DNA from: UBA11524 sp963617205
GTDB taxonomy: Bacteria > Bacillota > Clostridia > Christensenellales > Aristaeellaceae
NCBI GenBank assembly: GCA_963617205.1
Contig: CAVEOA010000035.1
Span: 1-18,871, forward strand
Direction of reading: 5' to 3'
Length of the DNA stretch: 18,871 nucleotides
The notes beneath the pieces are model-generated. The model did no database searches, was not told the DNA's origin, and saw only the letters and a program-made list of their open reading frames with translations. Positions 7,090 through 14,256 of this stretch are shown one piece after another. The position numbers were made by a program, and so were the translations under genes. How positions within the stretch are numbered: position 1 is the stretch's first letter; the number at the start of each line of letters is the position of its first letter.

Positions 7090-8451
7090 ATGGCAATGAG
7101 CACAGAGGAACGCGCACAGATGCTTCTGACACAGCCGGTGGAGAAAATCATCCCCAGGATGGCGGTGCCAACCATCTGTTCAATGCTGATTACATCCATT
7201 TATAACATGGCGGACACGTATTTTGTCAGCCAGATTGGTGCGGAAGGCAGCAGCGCTGGCACATCGGCGTCGGCGGCCGTCGGCATCGTGTTTTCCGTCA
7301 TGGCAATGATTCAGGCGCTGGCATTCCTGTTCGGCATGGGCAGCGGCACGAATGTCAGCCAGCTGCTGGGCATGGGCAAAAAGAAGGAGGCGGAGGTCTA
7401 CAGCGCAGTGGGCTTCTTCTCCGCATGTGCGGCAGGCGTTGTCATCGCGATTGCGGGCAACGTGTTCAATGAGCCGCTGATGTACCTGCTGGGCGCGACA
7501 GACACCGCCGCGCCGTACGCCGTGGAATACGCCCGTTACATCTTTCTCGCCGCGCCGTTTATGATGGGCTCGCTGGCGATGAACAACCTCCTGCGCTTTC
7601 AGGGGCTTGCCGTGTACGGCATGGTCGGCATCATCACCGGCGGCATCCTGAATATGCTGCTCGACCCGCTGCTGATTTTTGCGTTTGATATGGGCATCAC
7701 GGGCGCTGCCGTCGCGACCGCCGTGTCGCAGCTCATCAGCTTCGTGATTCTGCTTGTCATGTGCAACACGCATGCCGATGCGCTGTCCATCCTCCCCCGA
7801 AACTATCGTCCGACGGCGAAAATGTACAGCAAAATCCTTAACAACGGTCTGCCGTCGCTGGGGCGTCAGGGCATCATGAGCGTTTCGACATCGCTGCTCA
7901 ACAACGCTGCGGCGGTTTATGGCGACCCGGCGATTGCCGCGTTCTCCATCGTCAGCCGCTGCCTGAATTTCATTTACTCGACCGTTGTCGGCTTCGGGCA
8001 GGGCTTCCAGCCTGTCTGCGGCTTCAACTACGGCGCGAAGCAGTTCGACCGGATGCACCGCGCATTCTTCTTCAGCGTGAAGGTGACAACGGGCGTGCTG
8101 CTCGTGCTCGGCGTGCTTGGCTTTGCGTTCGCGGAGCCGATTGTCACCGCCTTCCGCCGCTCTGACCCCGAGGTCATCCGCATCGGAACGGAAACCTTCC
8201 GCGTGCAGATTCTCACGGCGTGGACGTGGGGCGTGATTACGCTGAGCAACATGTACACGCAGGCTATCGGCTACGGGATCCGCTCCACGATTCTCGCCGC
8301 GGCAAGGCAGGGGCTTTTCCTGATTCCGGTGCTGCTGGTGCTGCCGAAGGTGTTCGGGCTGCAGGGGCTGGAGTATTGTCAGCCTGTCGCGGATGTGCTG
8401 ACGCTGGCGCTTTCGATTTTCATGATGGCAAAGGTCATGAAGGAAAAATAA
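7090..8451 (+). CDS. MATE family multidrug/cation antiporter
   Basis: The 453-residue integral membrane protein belongs to the MATE (MatE, NorM/DinF/MepA-like) transporter superfamily, whose members export drugs or metabolites in exchange for Na+ or H+. The N-terminal signature PVEKIIPRMAVPTICSMLI followed by YNMADTYFVSQIG is typical. About twelve hydrophobic segments fall in two homologous halves. The second half carries SLGRQGIMSVSTSLLNNAA and GFGQGFQPVCGFNYGA, both usual MATE motifs. The length is normal for the family. I chose the ATG at 7090 because AGGAG (7078-7082) lies 7 nt upstream; an upstream in-frame ATG at 7042 has no such site. The substrate cannot be told from sequence. It is transcribed toward the GH27 gene. 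Confidence 0.92.
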   Translation: MAMSTEERAQMLLTQPVEKIIPRMAVPTICSMLITSIYNMADTYFVSQIGAEGSSAGTSASAAVGIVFSVMAMIQALAFLFGMGSGTNVSQLLGMGKKKEAEVYSAVGFFSACAAGVVIAIAGNVFNEPLMYLLGATDTAAPYAVEYARYIFLAAPFMMGSLAMNNLLRFQGLAVYGMVGIITGGILNMLLDPLLIFAFDMGITGAAVATAVSQLISFVILLVMCNTHADALSILPRNYRPTAKMYSKILNNGLPSLGRQGIMSVSTSLLNNAAAVYGDPAIAAFSIVSRCLNFIYSTVVGFGQGFQPVCGFNYGAKQFDRMHRAFFFSVKVTTGVLLVLGVLGFAFAEPIVTAFRRSDPEVIRIGTETFRVQILTAWTWGVITLSNMYTQAIGYGIRSTILAAARQGLFLIPVLLVLPKVFGLQGLEYCQPVADVLTLALSIFMMAKVMKEK

Positions 8452-8501
8452 AAATAGTTGAGGGAGCAGCGCCGCCGAATTGTGCGGTACTGCCCCCTCA
8501 A
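8443..8501 (-). terminator. Terminator between convergent MATE and GH27 genes
   Basis: The arms TTGAGGGAGCAG (8458-8469) and CTGCCCCCTCAA (8490-8501) pair with a single mismatch, and a further CCGC/GCGG stem lies inside the loop. Read on the minus strand, the hairpin is followed by TATTTTTATTTTT, so it is a good terminator for the GH27 gene. On the plus strand the T-run is missing, so it would work poorly for the MATE gene. Confidence 0.8.
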
Positions 8502-8535
8502 TGTATATCGCCAAGGGAAAAATCAGGCAAATCGT

Positions 8536-9783
8536 TCATTCAAGCCGGAATACCGCCGCGTCATGGGGCGCAAGAAGGACACTCAGCCCGATGGCAGGCG
8601 CCTGCGTGACGCCGGTCCAGAGCTCACAGGCGGCGCTGAATGTGCCGTCAAGCTGCGCAGGCGCAACGGATACGGCGCGTGGAGCATCCGTCAGGTTGAA
8701 CAGCGCGATGTAGCAGCCCTTGCCGTCCTTGCGCCGTGCCATCCAGACGCTTTCCTCGTCCGTCAGCGTCAGCGGATGCGCGCAGGTGCTTTCACGCGTG
8801 ATGTTCAGCACCTCGGCGTTCGTCAGCAGCGCAAGCGTGAACGCATCGTTCTTCGTCAGCTCCGCGCCAATCATCAGCGGGGAGCGCATCATGCACCACA
8901 GCGTCATCATCGTGCGCTGCTCCTCGGGCGTGAAGTGCGTCCAGCCGTTATCAGCGTAGCACTGGCGAAGCGCGCCGATCGGCAGCATGTCCGCATCGGG
9001 CCAATGTCCTGCGCCGGCGTGAATGCACCACTTTTCCGCACGCTCGAACATGCCCTTGAGCAGCTGCCAGTCGTCCCAGAAATCATCGGTGATGCGCCAC
9101 ATGTTGGTATAGCGCTTCAGATGCTCCGCCTGCTCAATCGGCGCAGGTCCGGGCGAGAGCGACAAGACGATTTCGCGTCCGCAATTCCGGCACGCCTCGG
9201 AAATCACCTCGATTTCGCGTCGGCAATGCGGATATTCGCGCGCGATGTCGTCGCACTTGACGAAATCAACGCCCCATTCCGCGTACATCCGGAAGATGCT
9301 GTCATAATAATCGCGTGCCGCTTCTGTGTCGCAGCGAAGACCGTACATGTCGGGGTTCCATGCGCAGATGCTGTTGGGATTAGCCGCCTCGTCGCACCTG
9401 TGCGTGCTGCCGAGGATGGGCAGATGGAGATGCGCAGCCATTCGCGGCAGACCGCGCATGATGTGGATGCCGAATTTCAGCCCGAGCGAGTGGACATACG
9501 CCGCCAGCGGTGCGAAGCCCTGCTGGTTCGCAGAGGACGGAAAGCGGTTGACGGCGGGCTGAAGGCGACCGTATTCGTCCATCGTCAGCGCGGCAAATGG
9601 CTCATAGGCATGGCTGACGGCGGTCGGCTGGTACCATTGGATATCGACAACGATGTACTCCCAGCCATAGGGCTTGAGGTGCTTTGCCATGTAGTCGGCG
9701 TTTTGGCGGACGGTGCGCTCATCGACGGCGGTGCCGTAGCAGTCCCAGCTGTTCCAGCCCATGGGTGGATTGGCAGCGATCAT
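8536..9783 (-). CDS. GH27 family glycosidase, alpha-galactosidase type
   Basis: The 415-residue enzyme is a clan GH-D retaining glycosidase. It opens with PPMGWNSWDCYG (6-17), the standard GH27 start of the (beta/alpha)8 barrel, followed by YIVVDIQWY. The nucleophile is expected at D178 in VDFVKCDD, the position of KYD in characterised members. The acid/base is expected at D234 in WRITDD, matching the R-x3-D spacing around D231 of human alpha-galactosidase A. A C-terminal beta-sandwich domain occupies about 330-415. No signal peptide is seen, so it probably acts in the cytoplasm on imported galactosides; beta-arabinopyranosidase is an alternative specificity for GH27. I chose the ATG at 9783 (GAGGAG 10 nt upstream). 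It is monocistronic, with a promoter at 9938-9966 and a leader of about 150 nt made partly of degenerate repeat. Confidence 0.93.
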   Translation of the reverse strand: MIAANPPMGWNSWDCYGTAVDERTVRQNADYMAKHLKPYGWEYIVVDIQWYQPTAVSHAYEPFAALTMDEYGRLQPAVNRFPSSANQQGFAPLAAYVHSLGLKFGIHIMRGLPRMAAHLHLPILGSTHRCDEAANPNSICAWNPDMYGLRCDTEAARDYYDSIFRMYAEWGVDFVKCDDIAREYPHCRREIEVISEACRNCGREIVLSLSPGPAPIEQAEHLKRYTNMWRITDDFWDDWQLLKGMFERAEKWCIHAGAGHWPDADMLPIGALRQCYADNGWTHFTPEEQRTMMTLWCMMRSPLMIGAELTKNDAFTLALLTNAEVLNITRESTCAHPLTLTDEESVWMARRKDGKGCYIALFNLTDAPRAVSVAPAQLDGTFSAACELWTGVTQAPAIGLSVLLAPHDAAVFRLE

Positions 9784-9811
9784 GGTGATTTCACTCCTCT
9801 GTTTTTTATAC

Positions 9812-9925
9812 GGCAAGGGGCTTTCCGGCGCGGACTTCGTCCGTCTTATCTCTTCGTCCGTTTTATTTCTTCGTCCGTCTTACCTTCATCTGTCTTTGCC
9901 CCTTCGGATGGTATGCTTGATTTGG
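9812..9925. repeat. Degenerate copy of the interspersed repeat in the GH27 leader
   Basis: This stretch reads AAGGGGCTTTCCGG, then a GCGGACTTCGTCCG hairpin, and further on a CCCCTTCGG box and a TATGCTTGATTT end. It thus matches the A module in order, with insertions and decay. It lies between the GH27 start codon and its promoter and so would be transcribed as part of the leader RNA. Confidence 0.75.
9835..9885. repeat. Three tandem 17-bp repeats
   Basis: CTTCGTCCGTCTTATCT is followed by two near copies with exactly 17-bp spacing (9835, 9852, 9869), and a fourth, decayed copy may follow. They sit inside the degenerate interspersed repeat and seem to have grown from its GGACTTCGTCC hairpin. 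Confidence 0.85.
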
Positions 9926-9937
9926 AAGGCTGCCATC

Positions 9938-9966
9938 ATCATAGCATAGCCGCGGGAAAAATTCAA
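9938..9966 (-). promoter_or_regulatory. Promoter of the GH27 gene
   Basis: On the minus strand the -35 TTGAAT (9966-9961) and the -10 TATGAT (9943-9938) are 17 bp apart, with an extended -10 TG one base upstream. Transcription should start near 9931, giving a leader of about 148 nt. Confidence 0.75.
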
Positions 9967-9978
9967 GGCAGCACCGCA

Positions 9979-10000
9979 CATTCGGCATCGATACCGAATG
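9979..10000. promoter_or_regulatory. 22-bp palindrome upstream of the GH27 promoter
   Basis: The arms CATTCGG (9979-9985) and CCGAATG (9994-10000) flank a central ATCGAT, giving a near-perfect 22-bp dyad with one mismatched pair. It lies about 12 bp upstream of the -35 box, where an activator would bind. A central CG is common in LacI-family operators, but no regulator gene is present here. It is not followed by a T-run, so it is not an intrinsic terminator. Confidence 0.45.
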
Positions 10001-10026
10001 AGCCTTCTGCGCGGCATTATCGCAGG

Positions 10027-10060
10027 AAAAAAACTCCGGAGGAGCACTGCTCTTCCGGAG
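10027..10060 (-). terminator. Intrinsic terminator of the VTC-DUF4956-beta-helix operon
   Basis: On the minus strand CTCCGGA pairs with TCCGGAG, followed inward by one mismatch and GAGC/GCTC around a 3-nt loop (10060-10034). Seven T residues (10033-10027) follow. It lies 18 nt after the stop codon of the beta-helix gene. Confidence 0.93.
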
Positions 10061-10078
10061 AAATGTTTGTGTGGCGAT

Positions 10079-11899
10079 TTACCAGCCGCCGCCATTGCCG
10101 CCGAATCCGCCGCCGCCCTGTCCGCCACCGAATCCGCCTTGTCCGCCGAATCCGCCATTGTCGTTGAAGCCGCCGTTGCCGCCGAAGCTGCCGTTGTTGC
10201 CGAATCCGCCGCCGCTGAAGCCGCTGCCGACAACCGTGGCGGTTTGCGAGACGGTTGCGGTCACGCTGCCGATGGTGATGGTGTACGTTTCGCCTACGGT
10301 CAAATCAGGACTGGAGAACACAACGCTGCTGCCCGAACGGGTCGTTTCGCCGGTGTAAATGACGTTTCCCTTGCTGTCCGCGATGGTAATGGTCTGCCCG
10401 GCGGTGTACGTGTTCGTGGTCACGAGGAAGGCGCACTGCGTCGATGTGTCGCCGAAGCCTTCCGCCATGTCGCTGGCGCCGAGCGCGATGATCGTGCCGC
10501 CGGAGATAAATGCGGTGCCGCCGTTCTCCGTGCCGATGTCGATGGCGCCGTTGCCGCCGTTCGTCGGACCGTTGATGGTGATTTCGCCGCCTTCAACGCG
10601 CAGATCGCCGTTCGTGTCGAGCCCGTCGCCGTCTGCCGTGACGGTCAGCTTGCCGCCTGTAATCACCAGAGTGGGCATTTCCTCCTCTTCGCTGGAGGCT
10701 TCAGATGTCTGCTCGCCGCTGCGTCCGCCTCGGCTGCCGCCCCATTCGCCGCCAAAGCCGAGGTTGTTTGAGCCGCCGTTCGCGTTGATGCCGTCATCCG
10801 ATGCCGTGATGTCAATGTCGCCGCCGGAGATGGTGATTTCGACCGCCTCCAGCCCTTCGTAGGAGGTCGGGATCGTGATCGTGCCGCCGGAGATGGTCAG
10901 CGACTTGTCCGCGTGGACGCCGTCATCGCCGGAGGAAAGCGACATTTCGCCGCCGCTGATGGTGATGGTATCGTCGCTGTGCACCGCATCATCCGCCGCG
11001 TCAATGGTCAGCACGCCGCCGCTGATGGCGATGGACTGCGCCGACTTCAACCCCTTGCAGCTGATGTCGTCCGTGGTGTCCGACGCGGTATCGAAGTCCC
11101 ACCAGCCGTTTGACGTCGTGCGCGACTGTACGCTTGCGCTGCCGCCGCCGCTGACGATGCTGATTGTGCCGCCGCTGACGGTCAGCGCGGTTTCCGCCGA
11201 AATGCCGTCGCCGGTGCTTGTGATGGTGATTTCGCCGCCGTCAATGGACACGAAGCCCTTTTCGGCGTTGTCCAGCTCATCGCTGGTGATGCCGTCCTTG
11301 CCGGATACAATGTCGATTTGTCCGCCGGTCACGGTGACGCTCTTTTTGCCCTTGATGCCGTGGTTGACGGCGGTCACACGGATGGTGCCGCTCTCGATTT
11401 CGATGTCTGCCGTGCAGTGGATGCCGTTGTTCAGGTATCCCAGCACGGTCAGCGTGCCCTCGCCGCGGAAAATCAGGTCATCATTGCTGTAAAGCGCCCC
11501 GCCGGAGGCTGTTTCCTCATCGGAAGCATCCGTTTCGGCGGACGCTTCCTCGCCGGATTGCAGCGTATTGACCGTGCCGGCTGCCGTTTCGATGGTCACC
11601 TCGTCCGCCTGCACGACGGAAAGCGCTGCGCCGGTGCTGTTCGTGATGCTCACGCCGCTGAGCACGAGTGTCACGTCCTCCTTCTTGCCGGCTTCGATGA
11701 CGAGCGTGCCATCGGTCAGCTCACCGGTGACGATGTAGGTGCCCTCCTGCGTGATGGTGACGGTCTGCCCGTCGATGGTCACGGTGCTGTCGGAGGAGGA
11801 CGACCCTGCCGGCGACAGCGTGATGGTTTCATCAGCCAATGCGGTGGTCAGCATCAGGACTGCAAGGATGGTTATCAGGAAAAAGAAGCATTTTTTCAT
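10079..11899 (-). CDS. Secreted Cthe_2159-like beta-helix carbohydrate-binding protein with Gly-rich tail
   Basis: The 606-residue protein has a signal peptide (1-22) and a long region of short repeated strands (about 40-475) with recurring ISGG-x-I-x-I and DGI/DGV/DGL motifs. This is the pattern of right-handed beta-helix proteins of the Cthe_2159 (DUF4353) family; the Clostridium thermocellum founder binds polygalacturonate and calcium. The many Asp/Ser turns fit calcium or polyanion binding. A Gly/Ser insert with an acidic run (about 375-408) interrupts the helix. Residues 482-556 form a small beta-rich domain. The last 48 residues (559-606) are almost pure Gly with Phe, Asn and Gln. There is no sortase motif or C-terminal membrane anchor. 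It is the last gene of the VTC-DUF4956 operon, 83 bp after DUF4956, with AGGTG before the ATG. The exact ligand is unknown. Confidence 0.85.
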   Translation of the reverse strand: MKKCFFFLITILAVLMLTTALADETITLSPAGSSSSDSTVTIDGQTVTITQEGTYIVTGELTDGTLVIEAGKKEDVTLVLSGVSITNSTGAALSVVQADEVTIETAAGTVNTLQSGEEASAETDASDEETASGGALYSNDDLIFRGEGTLTVLGYLNNGIHCTADIEIESGTIRVTAVNHGIKGKKSVTVTGGQIDIVSGKDGITSDELDNAEKGFVSIDGGEITITSTGDGISAETALTVSGGTISIVSGGGSASVQSRTTSNGWWDFDTASDTTDDISCKGLKSAQSIAISGGVLTIDAADDAVHSDDTITISGGEMSLSSGDDGVHADKSLTISGGTITIPTSYEGLEAVEITISGGDIDITASDDGINANGGSNNLGFGGEWGGSRGGRSGEQTSEASSEEEEMPTLVITGGKLTVTADGDGLDTNGDLRVEGGEITINGPTNGGNGAIDIGTENGGTAFISGGTIIALGASDMAEGFGDTSTQCAFLVTTNTYTAGQTITIADSKGNVIYTGETTRSGSSVVFSSPDLTVGETYTITIGSVTATVSQTATVVGSGFSGGGFGNNGSFGGNGGFNDNGGFGGQGGFGGGQGGGGFGGNGGGW

Positions 11900-11940
11900 C
11901 TGTTCACCTGCTCTCTTGAGATTGAAGATATCAATAAGGG

Positions 11941-11967
11941 AAAAAAGAAATCAGACGAAGTCTGCGA
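11941..11967 (-). repeat. Repeat remnant with hairpin and T-run inside the operon
   Basis: The stretch AAATCAGACGAAGTCTGCGA matches the B-variant hairpin at 4060-4072. On the minus strand the CAGAC/GTCTG stem (11964-11952) is followed by ATTTC and six T residues. It could act as a weak attenuator between the DUF4956 and beta-helix genes. The stem is only 5 bp, so any termination would be partial. Confidence 0.5.
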
Positions 11968-11982
11968 AGGCTGTGAAGTCTG

Positions 11983-12648
11983 TCACATCATGCCGTTGTC
12001 GGTGGCGGAGGTGAATAAAATCGGCAGATTCCCGTTGCGCTCGCGCAAATCGTCCATCAGCGCCTTTGACGGGATATCCCCGGGCAGCTTGAGCTGATAG
12101 GTCAGCTCAAACAGCGTGCCCATGCTGACCGAGCGCACCTTTTCCAGCGACGCCTTCACCTGATGCGCTGCGAATACCTCCGTGAAGGCGTGCTCGTAAT
12201 CAAGATCCTCCGGCACGGTGATGCGCAGCTGCTTTTCGCTCTTTGCCGGTTCGCCGAAATGAAGCGCAGTCAGAAGCAGCACAGCCGCAGCGGACAGCAG
12301 GAAGAAAATCACCGCGATGCCCAGCATACCCGTACCCATTGCCAGCCCGATGGCGACGGCCGTAAAAATGGCGGCAATCTCGCGCGCCGTGCCGGGAATC
12401 GAGCGGAAGCGCACCAAGGCGAAGGTGCCCGCGACGGCAAGCCCTGTGCCGATGCTGCCGTTGACCAGCATAATCACCAGCGCGACGGTCATCGGCAGGA
12501 GCGCGAGCGTCAGCGCGAACGATGCGGAATGGCGGCAGCCACGCGTGAATACGAGCGCCGTGAGGATGCCCAGCACCAGCGAAGCGCCGAGGCACAGCAG
12601 CAGCGAGGGAATGGTCAGGGTCGAGGGGAGAATGGAATCAAGAAACAT
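11983..12648 (-). CDS. DUF4956 integral membrane protein
   Basis: The 221-residue protein has four hydrophobic segments in its first 125 residues and a soluble domain after about 130. The stretch ALVRFRSIPGTAREIAAIFT (77-96), followed by AVAIGLAMGTG, is the family signature. The function is unknown; DUF4956 genes are known to occur beside VTC-domain and CotH or Cthe_2159-type genes in Firmicutes and other bacteria. Its start overlaps the end of the VTC gene by 11 bp, with AAAGGAG 9 nt upstream, so the two are probably translated together. One role consistent with this context is a membrane partner of the polymerase, perhaps for polymer export or regulation; that is inference. Confidence 0.9.
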   Translation of the reverse strand: MFLDSILPSTLTIPSLLLCLGASLVLGILTALVFTRGCRHSASFALTLALLPMTVALVIMLVNGSIGTGLAVAGTFALVRFRSIPGTAREIAAIFTAVAIGLAMGTGMLGIAVIFFLLSAAAVLLLTALHFGEPAKSEKQLRITVPEDLDYEHAFTEVFAAHQVKASLEKVRSVSMGTLFELTYQLKLPGDIPSKALMDDLRERNGNLPILFTSATDNGMM

Positions 12649-13399
12649 ATTCGTTTGCTCCTTTGTTGTTTTCGCGGGGAATCATCGTGCGGATATCGGG
12701 TGCATTGCAGGACAGGTGCTTCAGGTAGCACGTGCCGTATTTGGAGAAGGACGTCATGTAGCAGTGATGGCGGCTCAGCAGGCGCGTCAGCCACATCGGC
12801 GCGGCATGCAGGAGCTTGATTTCCAGCACGACAGGATTGTCATCGCAGATCAGCCGTCCTGAAGCATCCGTGAATTGCTCAAGGCGATCCGTCCGGAAGC
12901 GCAGGTTCGTGTCGAACGTCACGCGCAGCGCCGGATCCTCACGCCCGAAGAGCGCAATCCGCTCATACGACAGCATCACGCGAGGCGCGACCGGATGCTC
13001 CTGCAAATACCGGTGCAGCTCGCGCTGAATCTGTACGGTCGAGCCGTCCTGAAGCATGTCGCCCTGCAGGAAGCGCGACATCTCCTCCGGTGCGGCGGCA
13101 ATGCGGCGCTTATAGACGATGCCCTTGTACTTCTTCTTCAGCTCCGCGAACATCAGCGTGTCATACGCCGGCGTACCGTACGCACGAAGGCGGAATTTCA
13201 CCTTATAGACCGGCTTGAGCACGGATTGGCGGATCACCGCATAATCCGGCGTATCAAAATACAGATTGCGAATCGTGTGCTGACCGTACTGGTCGATTTC
13301 CATATAGGCGCGCAAATCATGGAGAAGGGCTTTCGTCTGTAGCTGCGTCAGCAGAAATTTCTTTTCCACGCGCTCAAAGGAGCATTGGACATTTGCCAT
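12638..13399 (-). CDS. VTC-domain polyphosphate polymerase-like protein
   Basis: The 253-residue protein is a stand-alone VTC domain (a tunnel-fold triphosphate-binding enzyme) without SPX or membrane segments. Its basic and acidic tunnel motifs are visible: ERVEKKFLL (9-17), IRNLYFDTP (43-51), KVKFRLRAYG (66-75), FAELKKKYKGIVYKRR (84-99), MLSYERIALFG (142-152), RVTFDTNLRFR (159-169) and VLEIKL (191-196). Yeast VTC4 makes polyphosphate from ATP with such a domain; bacterial stand-alone versions are annotated by homology and some may use other substrates. It is the first gene of a three-gene operon. I chose the ATG at 13399, 8 nt after a full GGAGG; the GTG nine bases upstream lies in that site. 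A Pho-box-like pair of repeats precedes the promoter. Confidence 0.9.
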   Translation of the reverse strand: MANVQCSFERVEKKFLLTQLQTKALLHDLRAYMEIDQYGQHTIRNLYFDTPDYAVIRQSVLKPVYKVKFRLRAYGTPAYDTLMFAELKKKYKGIVYKRRIAAAPEEMSRFLQGDMLQDGSTVQIQRELHRYLQEHPVAPRVMLSYERIALFGREDPALRVTFDTNLRFRTDRLEQFTDASGRLICDDNPVVLEIKLLHAAPMWLTRLLSRHHCYMTSFSKYGTCYLKHLSCNAPDIRTMIPRENNKGANEYVS

Positions 13400-13430
13400 G
13401 GTGATCACCTCCGTTTATCTTGATGGTTTC

Positions 13431-13484
13431 AGTATAAATCAAATCGGTGTAAAATTGCTATTCATTATGTGAAGATTTTGTGAA
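13431..13484 (-). promoter_or_regulatory. Promoter with Pho-box-like direct repeats for the VTC operon
   Basis: On the minus strand two adjacent 11-bp units, TTCACAAAATC (13484-13474) and TTCACATAATG (13473-13463), match at 9 of 11 positions. A good -10 TATACT (13436-13431) follows 26 bp later, while the -35 region is poor. Direct 11-bp repeats with a TTCACA/TTAACA/TGTCA core just upstream of a weak -35 are how PhoB/PhoP activators bind. Regulation by phosphate is inference; it fits a polyphosphate-related operon. Confidence 0.5.
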
Positions 13485-13543
13485 TATTGCCGGAAAATCA
13501 TCCTTTTCAACAGTTGGACTTTAATTCTGAAGGCGAAATCAAG

Positions 13544-14123
13544 TAAGCCCGAAGGGGTCAAAGAAATCGGACGAAGTCCGCGAGCGGAAAGCCCCCTTGT
13601 GAGTTTGCTAAGGCTTAATTATGGAAATGAAACCAAGTATGCTGCCAACGGCTTTTCGCTCTGCGGAGCGACCAAAGGGCTTTCCGATCGCCCTTTGGAA
13701 ACCTTCGGGCATGCAATCTTCATTGCCATTGTGGTTGGATAATGCAGCTTCTTTATTTTATTTTGTTTGCCACAGTTCAACTGTGCAAATCAAACCAAGT
13801 ATGCTGCCGAAGGGGTCAAGGGGGCGAGCGGAAAGCCCCCTTGTTAGTTTGGCAAGGCTCAATTATGAAAATGAAACCAAGTATGCCTGAAGGGGTCACA
13901 AAAACGGACGAAGTCCGCGAGCGGAAAGCCCCCTTGCAAGTTTGCTAAGGCTCAATTATGGATAATGAAACCAAGTATGCCCGAAGGGGTTTAAGGGGGC
14001 GAGCGGAAAGCCCCCTTGCAAGTTTGTTTAAGCTCAATTCTGGAAGTGAAATCAAGTATGCCCGAAGGGGTCAAAGAAATCGGACAAAGTCCGCGAGCGG
14101 AAAGCCCTGAAAGCTGCAAAACG
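13544..14123. repeat. Interspersed hairpin repeat block upstream of argS
   Basis: The gap between the VTC promoter and the argS promoter is filled by repeats, mostly in the opposite orientation to the A modules at 3419-4158. Units begin with AAGTATGC at 13635, 13797, 13879, 13973 and 14054 (spacings 162, 82, 94, 81). Copies with the long stem (13817-13843, 13993-14017) are 81-82 bp; the one with the CGGACGAAGTCCG insert (13905-13917) is 94 bp. Other small hairpins are at 13568-13580 and 14081-14093. The longer unit holds an inverted copy of the 1-154 type (13657-13698, arms CCAAAGGGC/GCCCTTTGG). I see no gene. Confidence 0.92.
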
Positions 14124-14188
14124 AATCAAGGGAATAAGGGAAAGCGCTGCGAATCGCGCAACAGCGATAAAGTCCCTCCCTGCCCCTG

Positions 14189-14217
14189 TTGCGCGGCAGG
14201 AAAAAATGTGTTATGAT
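14189..14217 (+). promoter_or_regulatory. Promoter of argS
   Basis: A good -10 TATGAT (14212-14217) is preceded at 17 bp by a partial -35 TTGCGC (14189-14194). Transcription from about 14224 leaves a leader of about 33 nt. That is too short for a T-box, so argS here does not seem to be controlled by tRNA-sensing leader RNA. Confidence 0.55.
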
Positions 14218-14256
14218 AGCTCCGGATAAACTGGATGACAAGGAGCAATGAAGCCA

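Noticed and set aside
8458..10167. 569-residue plus-strand frame
   Set aside because: It is antisense to the GH27 gene, which has intact catalytic motifs, and it crosses terminators and promoters.
10071..10358. Pro-rich plus-strand frame resembling a proline-repeat protein
   Set aside because: It is the complement of the Gly-rich tail of the beta-helix protein. It has no start signals and runs opposite to a clear gene.
13544..14123. CRISPR array
   Set aside because: Repeat units are adjacent variants of 81-94 bp with internal homology throughout and no unique spacers of equal length; there are no cas genes.
14179..14200. Hairpin CCTGCC/GGCAGG followed by A-run as a terminator or T-box antiterminator
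   Set aside because: It overlaps the argS promoter spacer and has A rather than T after it. The mRNA leader is too short for a T-box and no T-box core motif is seen.
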